A DNA stretch of 64,000 bases from assembly GCA_910578325.1 (NCBI GenBank), contig CAJTQT010000001.1:1-64000 (forward strand). Reading direction: 5' to 3'. The notes beneath the pieces were generated by a model. The model saw only the letters and a program-made list of their open reading frames with translations, was not told the DNA's origin and did not search any database. This DNA comes from an uncultured Christensenella sp. Its GTDB lineage: Bacteria; Bacillota; Clostridia; Christensenellales; CAG-917. This document shows, piece after piece, positions 17,782 through 26,714 of the stretch. Position numbers and translations under genes: made by a program. Position 1 is the first letter of the stretch; the number at the start of each line of letters is the position of its first letter.

Positions 17782-19542
17782 TCAGCCCTCCTCAATCATT
17801 GATTCAATAACATCTTCTGTCATTTTTGTATTATTTGTCATAAGCAGACCTATCTCATCTTTCTTTGCGCTTCTTCCGTCTACTATACCTGTGATCTTTC
17901 CTCCGCAGATAACCATTATGCGGTCGCAGAGATCAATTAAAACGTCGAGATCTTCTCCGACAAATATGACAGCCACGCCTTTTTCTTTCTGGTCATTTAA
18001 AAGGTTATAAATGGTGTAGGAAGAATTTATATCCAGCCCTCTTACTGGATAAGCCGCCATAAGCACCGTCGGTGCAGCCGCGATTTCACGCCCCACAAGC
18101 ACCTTCTGAACATTACCGCCCGACAGCCTGCGAACGGGAGTATGAGTACTCGGAGTTACTACCTCGAGATCATCGACTATTGTTTCGGCAAGCGTTTTAG
18201 GGCTCTTTCTGTCAAGGAACATCGTCTTGCCTTTGTTGTATGAGCGCAGCATCATATTGTCGATTAAATCCATATTACCGACAAGCCCCATTCCGAGTCT
18301 GTCTTCCGGAACAAACGAGAGACGCACGCCCATATTTCTTATCTGAACGGGAGATTTGGAACGCAAATCCACCTTTTCATTTTCTTTCGTCGGATCGAAA
18401 TACCAAATATCTCCCGCATTCAACTTCTGCAATCCCGCAATCGCTTCAAGCAGTTCGCGCTGACCGCTGCCCGCTATACCCGCAATTCCGAGAATTTCGC
18501 CCGAACGCGCCGTAAACGACACGTTATCAAGCACCTTGACGCCGTCGTGACTTGTAGACGAAATATTCTCCACAATAAGCCTATCCTCAACGTCGTGCGG
18601 CTCGGTACGGTCTATATTGAGTTCAATCTTCTTACCTACCATCATCTCGGTAAGTTCCTGTTCATTCGTTTCGGAAGTATTTACCGTTGCAATATGCTCG
18701 CCTTTTCTGAGAACCGCAACTCTGTCGGAAATTTCCATAACTTCGTTGAGTTTGTGCGTTATGATTATAATAGACTTTCCGTCCTCTCTCATACGTCGCA
18801 AAACCGCAAAGAGTTTTTTTATCTCCTGCGGCGTCAAAACAGCGGTAGGCTCATCGAGAATAAGAATATCTGCATTGCGATAAAGAACCTTTATAATTTC
18901 AACTGTCTGCTTCTCAGATACAGACATATCGTATATTTTCTTTTTTAAATCGATTTCGAAACCGTATTTGTTTGCAATGCTTTGCAGTACTTGCGCACGG
19001 TTGCGTGCAAGCCAGCCGAATTGAATATGCTTTTTCAATTTTATGAAAGGCAACGCCGCAATTTTGCGTTTGGTTTCTTTTTCGGTATGGAATTTCGGAG
19101 CGGTCATATAAGACAAAATTCCCGTATGTTCTTCGGGAACGTACGCTTCGAATTCTTCGTTTTCTTTTTTATGAGCGGCGCGGATAGCGGCTTCCTCTGT
19201 CTTTATATTGAAACCTTTAAACTCCTCGCCGAGTATGATATTATCAGCCGCGCTGAAAACGTCCACCAGTTTGAAATGCTGGTGTATCATTCCGATATGA
19301 TGCGAAAACGCATCTTTTGGCGAACGTATTGACACCGCTTCGTCGTCGATAATTATTTCTCCCGCGTCGGGATAATAAATACCGGCAATCATATTCATAA
19401 GCGTAGTCTTGCCGCTTCCGTTTTCGCCCAAAATCGAAAGGACTTCGCCGCGATACACGGTCAAGTCCACGTTATTGTTGGCAATCACTTCTCCGAAAGT
19501 CTTCGTGATGCCTTTAAGTTGTATAGCAACATTATTTTCCAC
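17782..19542 (-). CDS. BMP-family ABC transporter ATP-binding protein with an insertion in domain 1
   Basis: 586 aa with two ABC domains. Domain 1 has Walker A GENGSGKT (about 39-46), Q-loop MIHQH (Gln88) and Walker B ILILDEPT (about 225-233). Domain 2 has the degenerate GIAGSGQRELLEAI Walker A and LSGGNVQKVLVGREI signature normal for this family. Between NIILGEEF (about 108) and the ANKYGFEIDL helix (about 190), where homologues have about 20 residues, there are about 65-70 extra Lys/Glu-rich residues. The domain-1 signature reads MSVSEKQTVEI instead of LSVGQQQRVEI. GTG start with GGAGG upstream. Confidence 0.92.
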   Translation of the reverse strand: MENNVAIQLKGITKTFGEVIANNNVDLTVYRGEVLSILGENGSGKTTLMNMIAGIYYPDAGEIIIDDEAVSIRSPKDAFSHHIGMIHQHFKLVDVFSAADNIILGEEFKGFNIKTEEAAIRAAHKKENEEFEAYVPEEHTGILSYMTAPKFHTEKETKRKIAALPFIKLKKHIQFGWLARNRAQVLQSIANKYGFEIDLKKKIYDMSVSEKQTVEIIKVLYRNADILILDEPTAVLTPQEIKKLFAVLRRMREDGKSIIIITHKLNEVMEISDRVAVLRKGEHIATVNTSETNEQELTEMMVGKKIELNIDRTEPHDVEDRLIVENISSTSHDGVKVLDNVSFTARSGEILGIAGIAGSGQRELLEAIAGLQKLNAGDIWYFDPTKENEKVDLRSKSPVQIRNMGVRLSFVPEDRLGMGLVGNMDLIDNMMLRSYNKGKTMFLDRKSPKTLAETIVDDLEVVTPSTHTPVRRLSGGNVQKVLVGREIAAAPTVLMAAYPVRGLDINSSYTIYNLLNDQKEKGVAVIFVGEDLDVLIDLCDRIMVICGGKITGIVDGRSAKKDEIGLLMTNNTKMTEDVIESMIEEG

Positions 19543-19571
19543 GTTGCTACCTCCGATACTTTACGCAATCT

Positions 19572-19632
19572 CCCGTCGCAAGGACGGGAAACGCGCTCAA
19601 AATGGTTGGACGGAGTTCAACACTCCGTCCAA
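19572..19632 (-). promoter_or_regulatory. Two hairpins between the binding-protein and ATPase genes
   Basis: An 11-bp stem (TTGGACGGAGT at 19606-19616 with ACTCCGTCCAA at 19622-19632) follows the BMP lipoprotein stop, and a second 6-bp stem (CCCGTC/GACGGG, 19572-19588) precedes the ATPase ribosome site. Neither has a strong T-run. Such hairpins commonly stabilise the 5' part of the transcript or partly terminate it, giving more binding protein than transporter. Confidence 0.6.
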
Positions 19633-19650
19633 CAAATCAATTTTTATACA

Positions 19651-20889
19651 TTAGTTTCCAAATGCTTGATTGAGAAGCGTAATTCCGTCTATTTGCAATG
19701 CAAAATAAGGAGCAGAACGGAAAAAGGATTCCTTGAAGATTCCGTTCACAATCGCTTCAGTATCACCGGCAAACGCCGCGTCCGTGTCAACGTCTGCAAG
19801 ATAAGTCGTTACTGCTTTGCCGTTTACGGTGAAGTTTGCCGTGTCAAATACGTTAAGCGTGCCTGCAATAAGTTTTGCTTTTGCCTCGTTGACAGCCGCT
19901 TCCGTTCCCGCTGCAACGGTTTTGCCGTAGTCTTCAACAATAACGGAACCCGTTTCAATAGTACCGGTCCAGTCATAAGCAATTTCAGTGTTATTGATAG
20001 CGCTGTTTACAATATACTCATAGTATGGCGCCCAGTTGATTCTGGAGTGCACGAGATAGGAATCGGGGCATTCGGTCTTTGTGCTGATATTGTAAGTAAC
20101 GTTAGGAACTCCCGCGGTTTTGCAAGCGTTAGGCGCACCCCACGAGTCTGCGTGTTGGCTGATGAGTTTGCAACCTCTGTTGATAAGGTTCGTTGCACTC
20201 TCGCCTTCCGCAACTTCATCATACCAGGAACCTGTGAACGTAACATCCATCGTTACAGTCGGGCAAACCGATTTTGCCCCGAGATAGAAAGAGGTGTAAC
20301 CGGAGATAACTTCAGCATACGTAAACGCACCGACATAGCCCATTTTCGCTTCCGCCGCTGTGAATTTGCCTGCTGCGATCATTTCGTTGAGTTTCATACC
20401 CGCAACGACACCTGCAAGATAACGTCCTTCGTAGATGGAAGCGAACGCATTGTAGTAGTTGCCGTATTTAGCGGTGTGCGCTTTCGTACCCGTAGCGTGG
20501 CAGAAACGAACGTCGGGATATTCCCAAGCCGCCTGCATAATGTAATCCTCGTGGCCGAAACTGTCCGCGAAGATAATGTTGCAACCGTCCTCGACAAGGT
20601 CTACCGCCGCATTATAGCAAGCCTCACTCTCCGAAATATTCGTTCTGATAACAAGTTGAGTCTCTTTATTCAAACCAAGATTCTCAACCGCTTCGTTCAT
20701 TGCATTGATGAAGTTCGCGTCATACGTAGAGTTCTCGTCGTGCAAGCAGATGAGACCGATTTTGATATTCTCTTTCTCAATAGCCTGAAGGTTGACTTCA
20801 CGTTCCGTCTGGTTGCAAGCAACAAGACCGATAGCCAAAGCCGCAACAAGTGCAATAGCAAGCACAAATGCTAAAACTTTCTTTTTCAT
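19651..20889 (-). CDS. BMP-family lipoprotein, purine nucleoside substrate-binding protein
   Basis: 412 aa. The lipoprotein signal ends in IGLVAC (Cys about 26) and is followed by a PnrA/Med-like BMP fold. Segments IGLICLHDENSTYDANFINAM, ADSFGHEDYIMQAAWEYPDVRF, YEGRYLAGVVAGMKL and MGYVGAF are family-typical. It captures substrate outside the membrane for the downstream ABC ATPase and permeases. Location directly behind xpt points to purine nucleosides or nucleobases. RBS AAGGAGAAAC before the ATG at 20889. Confidence 0.94.
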   Translation of the reverse strand: MKKKVLAFVLAIALVAALAIGLVACNQTEREVNLQAIEKENIKIGLICLHDENSTYDANFINAMNEAVENLGLNKETQLVIRTNISESEACYNAAVDLVEDGCNIIFADSFGHEDYIMQAAWEYPDVRFCHATGTKAHTAKYGNYYNAFASIYEGRYLAGVVAGMKLNEMIAAGKFTAAEAKMGYVGAFTYAEVISGYTSFYLGAKSVCPTVTMDVTFTGSWYDEVAEGESATNLINRGCKLISQHADSWGAPNACKTAGVPNVTYNISTKTECPDSYLVHSRINWAPYYEYIVNSAINNTEIAYDWTGTIETGSVIVEDYGKTVAAGTEAAVNEAKAKLIAGTLNVFDTANFTVNGKAVTTYLADVDTDAAFAGDTEAIVNGIFKESFFRSAPYFALQIDGITLLNQAFGN

Positions 20890-20926
20890 TTTGTTTCTCC
20901 TTATACAGCCCCTCGGGGCATTATTT

Positions 20927-21505
20927 TCAATTTTGATGTCTGAAAGTTAGCGAATCGTCTGTCATACTCTCAACGATTGCCAGACTCTCGATACGTACGC
21001 CCTCAGCGCGCAGTTCCTCTCCGCCTTTCTGAAAGCCCTTTTCTATCGCGATAGCGCAACCCACAAGCGTTGCTCCCGCTTGCTCTATGAGGCTTCTGAG
21101 TCCGCGGATTGCCGCGCCGTTGGCAAGAAAATCGTCTACAATGAGCACCCTGTCCTCGGGGAGCAGAAATTCTTTATCCACAATCACGGTTGAAGTGTTG
21201 TTATGCGTATAAGACACTACGTCCGCGCTGTAACAGTCGGCGGATACGTTTGCCGTCTTGCTCTTCTTAGCAAAAAGCACCGGCGTATGCATATAGTGTG
21301 CAGCAGCGCACGCTATGGCTATACCCGATGCCTCTATCGTCATAATTTTGGTAACGTTCTGCTCGCAAAAGCGCGCGGAAATTTCCTTGCCTATCTCGTC
21401 AAGCAGATGCTCGTCTATGAGATGATTGAGAAACCCGCTGACTTTGAGGACATTTCCGGGATAAACCTTGCCGTCTCTCAAAATACGCTCTTCCAAAAGT
21501 TGCAT
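20927..21505 (-). CDS. xpt: Xanthine phosphoribosyltransferase
   Basis: 192 aa, the normal Xpt length. Converts xanthine and PRPP to XMP in purine salvage. The N-terminal MQLLEERILRDGKVYPGNVLKVSGFLNHLID is characteristic of Xpt rather than Apt, and the PRPP motif VLIVDDFLANGAA is at about 120-132. It is the first gene of an operon with a BMP-type ABC importer, pairing uptake with salvage. It has a near-perfect promoter and a structured ~84-nt leader, but I do not see the purine riboswitch consensus. ATG start with AGGAG six bases upstream. Confidence 0.94.
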   Translation of the reverse strand: MQLLEERILRDGKVYPGNVLKVSGFLNHLIDEHLLDEIGKEISARFCEQNVTKIMTIEASGIAIACAAAHYMHTPVLFAKKSKTANVSADCYSADVVSYTHNNTSTVIVDKEFLLPEDRVLIVDDFLANGAAIRGLRSLIEQAGATLVGCAIAIEKGFQKGGEELRAEGVRIESLAIVESMTDDSLTFRHQN

Positions 21506-21589
21506 TTTGCACTCCTCTCCACATAAGACTGTGGCAAACGCGGTAAATATCCGCTAACGTGCAGGTGCTTTTGTTTGCTTGCAAATGAT
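21506..21589 (-). promoter_or_regulatory. Structured 5' leader of the xpt operon
   Basis: The predicted ~84-nt leader can form GCGG/CCGC and CCACA/TGTGG hairpins and a longer-range GCAAAC/GTTTGC pairing around the first. The second hairpin ends immediately before the AGGAG ribosome site. GCACCT further upstream is partly complementary to the AGGAGTGC around the ribosome site and could mask it. A leader-mediated translational control is possible. No GGTTTCTACC-type purine aptamer core is visible. Confidence 0.4.
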
Positions 21590-21595
21590 AAACGA

Positions 21596-21624
21596 ATTAT
21601 ATCCAAATAAAAATTCTCTGTCAA
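21596..21624 (-). promoter_or_regulatory. Consensus sigma-A promoter of the xpt operon
   Basis: On the minus strand, TTGACA (21619-21624) and TATAAT (21596-21601) with a 17-base spacer: an exact consensus match. Transcription would start near 21589. Confidence 0.85.
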
Positions 21625-21806
21625 ACGAAAAGGGCGGATAACTCAAATATTTTAGGAGATTTTGTCGTAAAAACACGAAAGGTATATTTTAAAAAAATAT
21701 TGTCTTCTGACAGCATAAAAAAACAGGAAAATTTTTCCATTAAACTGCGGATATTACTATGGTTTTCCTCTTGCAAAAACGTGTTTTTAAAATACGCGCA
21801 AAATTG

Positions 21807-21830
21807 AAACGGCGGATGTCTCCGCCGTTT
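21807..21830 (-). terminator. Terminator of the aldolase-like gene
   Basis: A 10-bp stem AAACGGCGGA/TCCGCCGTTT with loop TGTC, about 50 bases after the stop of the minus-strand gene at 21881, followed on that strand by a short T-run. The remaining stretch 21625-21800 is AT-rich, has no gene I can support, and contains nested inverted repeats (21669-21677 with 21780-21788; 21725-21731 with 21763-21769). Confidence 0.65.
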
Positions 21831-21880
21831 GCAAACTATTTATTATTGTATTTAAATAAAATAATATAACTACGATATAA

Positions 21881-23017
21881 TTATTTGCTTTCTATAAACT
21901 TTTTGCAGGCTTTTTCAAGCGTACGGCAAACTTCAAGCGCGTCGTCTGCGTCCGAACCGCGTACGACAACTCCGTGACCTGCGATAAAGCAAGCGGGAGA
22001 TTCGCCTATAACTTCGCAAACGTTTTTGACCGCCCTCTTAGTGCACGTCATAGCGGAAGCGGCGCAGGGAATTTCTTCTCCGAGTTCCTCTTTAAACTCC
22101 TCGGGCACAGGCATAGGCTTGCCCATAGCCGAAAGCACGCTTGCATAAAACGGATGCAAAAGCAAAGCGACTTCTTCCTGCGACTCGTCTTTGAACAGCG
22201 CGAATTCCGTTGCTTTTCCGAGTTCGCATTCTCCGTTGCCGTCGGATTCTTCCGACGTTTCGGGTTGATTTGTTTCTTCCGTCCGCTCCTGCTCTTCGGT
22301 CTGTTCGCTCTGCGCGTCCTCCGCAATCGCGTCGGGCTGAGCGGATGGCTGGCTTTGCGCCGCCGTTTCGGAAGCGTTATTATCTCCGCCTTCGGTCTGA
22401 TTTTTTAATTCTTTTGCCGTTTTAAATCTGAACACCGTCTGTTCGATCAGCGCGCCGAACATATTTATGTGTTGCGTATCGTTCCCGCAATTGTCCGCAA
22501 TGAGTTGCGCGGTGCAGGCTTTGTCGAGCACGGCAGTCGCGTCAAACGCCTCTTTAAGACTGCGCGCCTTTATAACCGCGCCAGCGTCGGGCATAAAGCA
22601 CGCATTGCGGCAACCCGACAGCGACGTAACTACTTCCGCCGCCACGTTTTTAGTCGCGCACTTTACGGAAATTCCGCACAACTGAGCGACCTCGTCAATA
22701 ATGGGCATAAGCGACTTCCTCTTTGACGAGAATTTCAATATTGCGTCGCTGTCTGCAATGACAGCCGCTCTCGCGTGTTTATCCTGTCTGATCGCGCAGA
22801 AGAGAATAACCGCCGCAGCGCGGAAATTACCCTCGAACGAATCTATATTTTTATCGTTGACAAAAACGGCGTCATCGTCTTTGAGATTGTCGAAATCCGC
22901 TTTCGTGACAGTGATAATTATTCCGTCGTTATCGCGAACGGCGATATAACCGCATTCTATAAATTTTTTCGCTTTGAAGGATTGCGCGTACTTTCTTATA
23001 ATGTCGATGTTTTGCAT
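21881..23017 (-). CDS. Tandem class II aldolase/adducin-like protein, probably catalytically degenerate
   Basis: 378 aa with two halves related to the class II aldolase (FucA/AraD) fold. The N half (1-200) has GYIAVRDNDGIIITVT and the tail helix ARSLKEAFDATAVLDKAC. The C half (267-378) has LLHPFYASVLSA and FIAGHGVVVRGSDADDALEVCRTLE. A Gln/Glu-rich acidic linker (about 205-266) joins them. FucA uses three His ligands for zinc; the N half has lost them and the C half retains single His at about 288 and 348. A structural or regulatory role seems more likely than aldolase activity. RBS AGGAGACAG before the ATG. Confidence 0.7.
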   Translation of the reverse strand: MQNIDIIRKYAQSFKAKKFIECGYIAVRDNDGIIITVTKADFDNLKDDDAVFVNDKNIDSFEGNFRAAAVILFCAIRQDKHARAAVIADSDAILKFSSKRKSLMPIIDEVAQLCGISVKCATKNVAAEVVTSLSGCRNACFMPDAGAVIKARSLKEAFDATAVLDKACTAQLIADNCGNDTQHINMFGALIEQTVFRFKTAKELKNQTEGGDNNASETAAQSQPSAQPDAIAEDAQSEQTEEQERTEETNQPETSEESDGNGECELGKATEFALFKDESQEEVALLLHPFYASVLSAMGKPMPVPEEFKEELGEEIPCAASAMTCTKRAVKNVCEVIGESPACFIAGHGVVVRGSDADDALEVCRTLEKACKKFIESK

Positions 23018-23167
23018 AACTGTCTCCTGCTAAGTGCTCTGACTGCACTATTATTGACTATTAATTATATTATCAAACTATTTGTTTAAATCAAAGCAAA
23101 AAATCGCATATTGACAAAATTTATTTATTCTTATGCCGCAACGCGAAACTTTGCGGTAAATCCTAAA

Positions 23168-23197
23168 ACAAAAATCGCCCCGAACGTTCGGGACGAA
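23168..23197 (-). terminator. Terminator of lysC
   Basis: TCGCCCCGAACGTTCGGGACGA region forms a perfect CCCGAAC/GTTCGGG stem with flanking pairs, about 35 bases after the lysC stop on the minus strand, followed there by TTTTTG. Confidence 0.8.
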
Positions 23198-23230
23198 TCA
23201 GTTTAAAAAAAGTTTAACGGACGGCATTTA

Positions 23231-24547
23231 TCATTGTTCACAGCAGAACGCGTGATAAATGGAATTGATTGCTTTTTCATAGTCGAACGTGTCGACTCCG
23301 ACTATAATATTGAGTTCCGAAGAGCCTTGATCTATCATACGCACGTTGATATGGTTGCTTGCAAGCGCGCCGAACAGAGTCGCCGCAGTTCCGTGTCTCG
23401 ACGACATATTGTGTCCGACTGTCGCTATAAGCGAAAGTCCGCTGTGAATTTCAATATTGTCGCTGTTGACCGCTTCCTGCAACTTTGCAAGAATTTTCTG
23501 CATTTTCCCGACAAGGTATTCATCCCTTATAACGACCGAAAGCGTATCGATTCCGGACGGCACGTGCTCGAAAGAAATGCCCTCGTCCTGCAACACTTCA
23601 AGGACCTTTCTGCCAAACCCGATTTCGCTGTTCATCATATCCTTTTCGATGTTTATAATCGTAAATCCTTTTCGTCCCGCAATACCCGTAATAACCTTAT
23701 GTTCTTTTGGCAGTTTATTGCTTGCGACAATCATAGTTCCCTTATAATCGGGATTGAACGTATTTCTTATATTGATGGGAATCCCCGCGCTTCGGACAGG
23801 GAAAATTGATTCGGGATGCAAAACCTCCGCGCCCATATACGCCAACTCGCGCAGTTCTCTGTAACTGAGACAGTCTATAAGTTCCGGCTTATCGACTACC
23901 CTGGGATCTGCGCTGAGGAATCCGTCCACGTCCGTCCAGTTTTCATAGACGTCCGCGCTCACCGCTCTTGCCAAGATTGCTCCCGAAATGTCCGAACCGC
24001 CTCTAGAAAACGTCCGCACGTTTGAGTTGCAGTCGGTGCCGTAAAATCCGGGGAGCACCGCCTTTTCCACGCCTTTTAATCTGTCGCCCAACTTTTCTAT
24101 GGACTCGTCCAGCAAGAGATTTCCGCCCGCGTCGAAAAGAATTAACCCTGCCGTATCTATAAACTCCGCCCCTGTTTTTGCCGCGAGCAACCTTGCGCTG
24201 AGATATTCGCCTCTCGATGCGCAATAGTCTTTTGTGCGGAATTTCTCCATATCGGCTTTAACCTGAGAAAGTAAAAGTTGAATATCCACGTCGAGAGACA
24301 ATTCTGTCGATATGTCTTCAAAACGCTTTTTTATCAATGCAAAAGTTGTGTCACAACTGCCTGTTTGTGCAATTTCGTTATAACAGTCATACAGCGCGTC
24401 GGTGACTTTCAAATCCGAGGCGTCCCGTTTTCCGGGCGCAGAAACGACGACAAACCTTCGTTCGCCGTCGCTGTTTATGATATCGGCAACTCTCGAAATT
24501 GTCTTCCCGTTTGCCATTGACGTTCCGCCGAATTTACATACCTTCAT
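23231..24547 (-). CDS. lysC: Aspartate kinase
   Basis: 438 aa. Phosphorylates aspartate, the first step towards lysine, threonine and methionine. The kinase domain shows KFGGTSMANG at the N terminus, FSRGGSDISGAILARAV and YENWTDVDGFLSADPR; two ACT domains occupy roughly 300-438 and would bind amino acid effectors. The C terminus (HNMSSRHGTAATLFGALASNHINVRMIDQGSSELN) is typical of monofunctional enzymes. No lysine riboswitch is visible in the 96-base upstream gap. A homoserine dehydrogenase gene lies separately at 38649. Confidence 0.95.
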   Translation of the reverse strand: MKVCKFGGTSMANGKTISRVADIINSDGERRFVVVSAPGKRDASDLKVTDALYDCYNEIAQTGSCDTTFALIKKRFEDISTELSLDVDIQLLLSQVKADMEKFRTKDYCASRGEYLSARLLAAKTGAEFIDTAGLILFDAGGNLLLDESIEKLGDRLKGVEKAVLPGFYGTDCNSNVRTFSRGGSDISGAILARAVSADVYENWTDVDGFLSADPRVVDKPELIDCLSYRELRELAYMGAEVLHPESIFPVRSAGIPINIRNTFNPDYKGTMIVASNKLPKEHKVITGIAGRKGFTIINIEKDMMNSEIGFGRKVLEVLQDEGISFEHVPSGIDTLSVVIRDEYLVGKMQKILAKLQEAVNSDNIEIHSGLSLIATVGHNMSSRHGTAATLFGALASNHINVRMIDQGSSELNIIVGVDTFDYEKAINSIYHAFCCEQ

Positions 24548-24643
24548 TGTATTACCCCGATTGTCGTATCAATTTAGTATCAATTTATTGTATTATCCCA
24601 CGGCGGTTTTGCGTCACTTCCGTTCGGACTAATTTAAAATTTC

Positions 24644-25843
24644 CTAAATGCGTTTAGCCTCGATATAATATCTCTTCTCCTGAGCCTCTCCCATAGAAAA
24701 CGTCTTCTTGCAAAGCGCTCCGTGAGCCTCAACGTAAGAGAACAGTTCCTCTTTACGCATAGGAGGCATAACGATTGCGACGCCGCTGTTTTGGCTTGCA
24801 ACCGACAGCAGATTGTCTTCGCCGTGGATATAATCGGCTTTGCATCCGACGTTGTTTTTTACAAACTCTTCAACTACCGCCTGCACCGCGCTTATCGCTT
24901 CCGCGCTGTTTTGCGGAACGCCAAGAGCAATCTTCTCCCCTCCGAGATACGCATTGACAGTCGCATCTCCGCCGACTTTTTCGGCAAGCATATCGATAAG
25001 ACGTCTGTCTGCGCCGAACACAAATCTGTGTATCGGCTCGAACTTTATGCCGTCGTCATACAGGTTTTCCACCTCGCAAAGAGCGAATCTTGCAGGATGG
25101 GTTTTGCGTTGTTCCTCGGTCAGAGTCGGCTTTATCTCATTCCAGTATGCCTGTGCGGAAGCAAGCGAATGATTGCCGTCGCCAACAGCAAACAGGAAGT
25201 CCTTTCCCTGCGAAAGTTTATCTGCCGCATAGTTTTCAAACAACGCAACCGCCTCGTCTGCGTTTACCCTGTATCCCGTAACGTGGCCGCCGCCCATATT
25301 TAGGTCGAAATCGTAAACGACGTCGTTTGCATTTTCACGCAGTTTTTCTATGACGCATTTTTTTCCGTCGTCTATCAGGATTATGACGTGCGGCAGTTCG
25401 AGAGGCGCGCCTCTCCTGATTTTAAGTCTCGGAGGAATCCTGTCCATAACGACGTCTTCGGTCGAGCGCACCTGCGCGTGGGACGGATGAGTAAAGCAGT
25501 AGCAGTCAAGGTCAAGTCCTACGACTATACCCCAACGCACGTTGCCGAACGGCGTTTGTCTTTTGACGAGTATGAAAGTATTCTTATACTTCTCGAACAC
25601 GCCGTCGCGCAGATAACGCGCCATTTGAGTATGTATGTCCGAGATACGCGCGTCGCCGTTTTCCTCGCCGAGATATACCTCGGGATAGATGAGTCGCAAA
25701 GTGCTCTGTCCGTCCCCGACAAGACTGTCGAGAGACTTCCAATAATCCTCTTGCGAAGTGAATTGGTCACAAGCCACGACAGCCCATTTATTCAAATCGG
25801 CGTTGCGCGGCAGAAGAATATCAATCGGTTTTATCGCTATCAT
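24644..25843 (-). CDS. DUF1015 family protein
   Basis: 399 aa, matching the widespread DUF1015 family (IAIKPIDILLPRN at the start, ADGNHSLA-like FAVGDGNHSLASAQAYWNEIK, and VGAAHG-like turns). The biochemical role is unknown; members are often near serine-metabolism genes. It overlaps the stop of cdaA by four bases (ATGA), so translation is coupled to the diadenylate cyclase gene. No signal peptide or membrane helix. Confidence 0.85.
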   Translation of the reverse strand: MIAIKPIDILLPRNADLNKWAVVACDQFTSQEDYWKSLDSLVGDGQSTLRLIYPEVYLGEENGDARISDIHTQMARYLRDGVFEKYKNTFILVKRQTPFGNVRWGIVVGLDLDCYCFTHPSHAQVRSTEDVVMDRIPPRLKIRRGAPLELPHVIILIDDGKKCVIEKLRENANDVVYDFDLNMGGGHVTGYRVNADEAVALFENYAADKLSQGKDFLFAVGDGNHSLASAQAYWNEIKPTLTEEQRKTHPARFALCEVENLYDDGIKFEPIHRFVFGADRRLIDMLAEKVGGDATVNAYLGGEKIALGVPQNSAEAISAVQAVVEEFVKNNVGCKADYIHGEDNLLSVASQNSGVAIVMPPMRKEELFSYVEAHGALCKKTFSMGEAQEKRYYIEAKRI

Positions 25844-26694
25844 AAGAATCTGTTGTTTTTGTGTTTCTTTTTGGTTTGAGTGTCTCTGGTTGCTATTATA
25901 CTGGGCGAAATGCCGTACGCGATTTCGATCTCGTCGTTGAGTTTGTCCATCGTCATATAGCGTTTTATTTCGCCGTGCTTTACGACGGAAATAATTCCGG
26001 TCTCCTCGCTGACGACGATTGAAAGCACGTCGGTCTCCTCCGTTATGCCTATCGCCGCGCGGTGGCGGGTGCCCATTTCTTTATTGACGTTGCGCTGTGT
26101 CAAGGTAAGGAAACATCCCGCGGCAATTATTCTGTTGCCTCGGACGATAACCGCTCCGTCGTGCAAAGGGGCTTTGGTATTGAATATGCTTTCAAGCAAA
26201 GGCGCGGACAGCACAGCGTCGAGTCTCGTGCCCGTATCGAGTATGTTGTCGTGAATGTCGCCCAACGAATCTATGATTATTATCGCGCCGACGTCCTGCT
26301 TCGCCATATCCTGACAGGCGGTAAGTATTTCCATAGTGGAAGCACGGAGTTCCTCGTTGCTGTTGTGAAGTTCGAGACTTCTCGCGCTTGACACTTTCTG
26401 GAAGATGTTTTTCAAATCGTTTTGATACACGACGCAAGCCGCAACTATATCGAATACGACAATAAAGTGCGTGACGTATCTCGCGATTTCGAGCGCGGAA
26501 TGTCCCAGTATTTCTGCGAGCACGTTGACTATTACGTCAAGCACGCCGCCCAAAAGCAACAGGAACAACGCTCTTACGTTGCGCTTGTAAACGAAAAAGC
26601 AGATGATGACCGCAAGCACTAAAATCAAAAGTACCGCGTCAATCACCATCGACCAATGATGAGTTTCAAAAAACTCTTTGAAATTATATTGCAT
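25840..26694 (-). CDS. cdaA: Diadenylate cyclase
   Basis: 284 aa. Makes cyclic di-AMP, which controls potassium and osmolyte balance. Three N-terminal membrane helices (about 15-95) precede the DAC domain with DGAVIVRGNRI (DGA about 179-181) and GTRHRAA (about 208-214), the two catalytic motifs. Start set at the ATG at 26694 with GGAGGGG just upstream rather than the frame's first codon at 26709. In most Bacillota cdaA is followed by cdaR and glmM; here it is coupled to a DUF1015 gene and preceded by an unknown membrane protein. Confidence 0.94.
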   Translation of the reverse strand: MQYNFKEFFETHHWSMVIDAVLLILVLAVIICFFVYKRNVRALFLLLLGGVLDVIVNVLAEILGHSALEIARYVTHFIVVFDIVAACVVYQNDLKNIFQKVSSARSLELHNSNEELRASTMEILTACQDMAKQDVGAIIIIDSLGDIHDNILDTGTRLDAVLSAPLLESIFNTKAPLHDGAVIVRGNRIIAAGCFLTLTQRNVNKEMGTRHRAAIGITEETDVLSIVVSEETGIISVVKHGEIKRYMTMDKLNDEIEIAYGISPSIIATRDTQTKKKHKNNRFL

Positions 26695-26714
26695 ATTGCC
26701 CCTCCGCAATAATA

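Noticed and set aside
19519..20874. Long plus-strand reading frame of 451 codons
   Set aside because: It is antisense to the BMP lipoprotein gene, which has a clear family match, promoter context and ribosome site.
21506..21600. Guanine/adenine riboswitch upstream of xpt
   Set aside because: The three-way junction core sequences are not present in the leader, although the location suggested it.
24548..24643. Lysine riboswitch upstream of lysC
   Set aside because: The gap is 96 bases, too short for the ~175-nt lysine aptamer, and no conserved core is seen.
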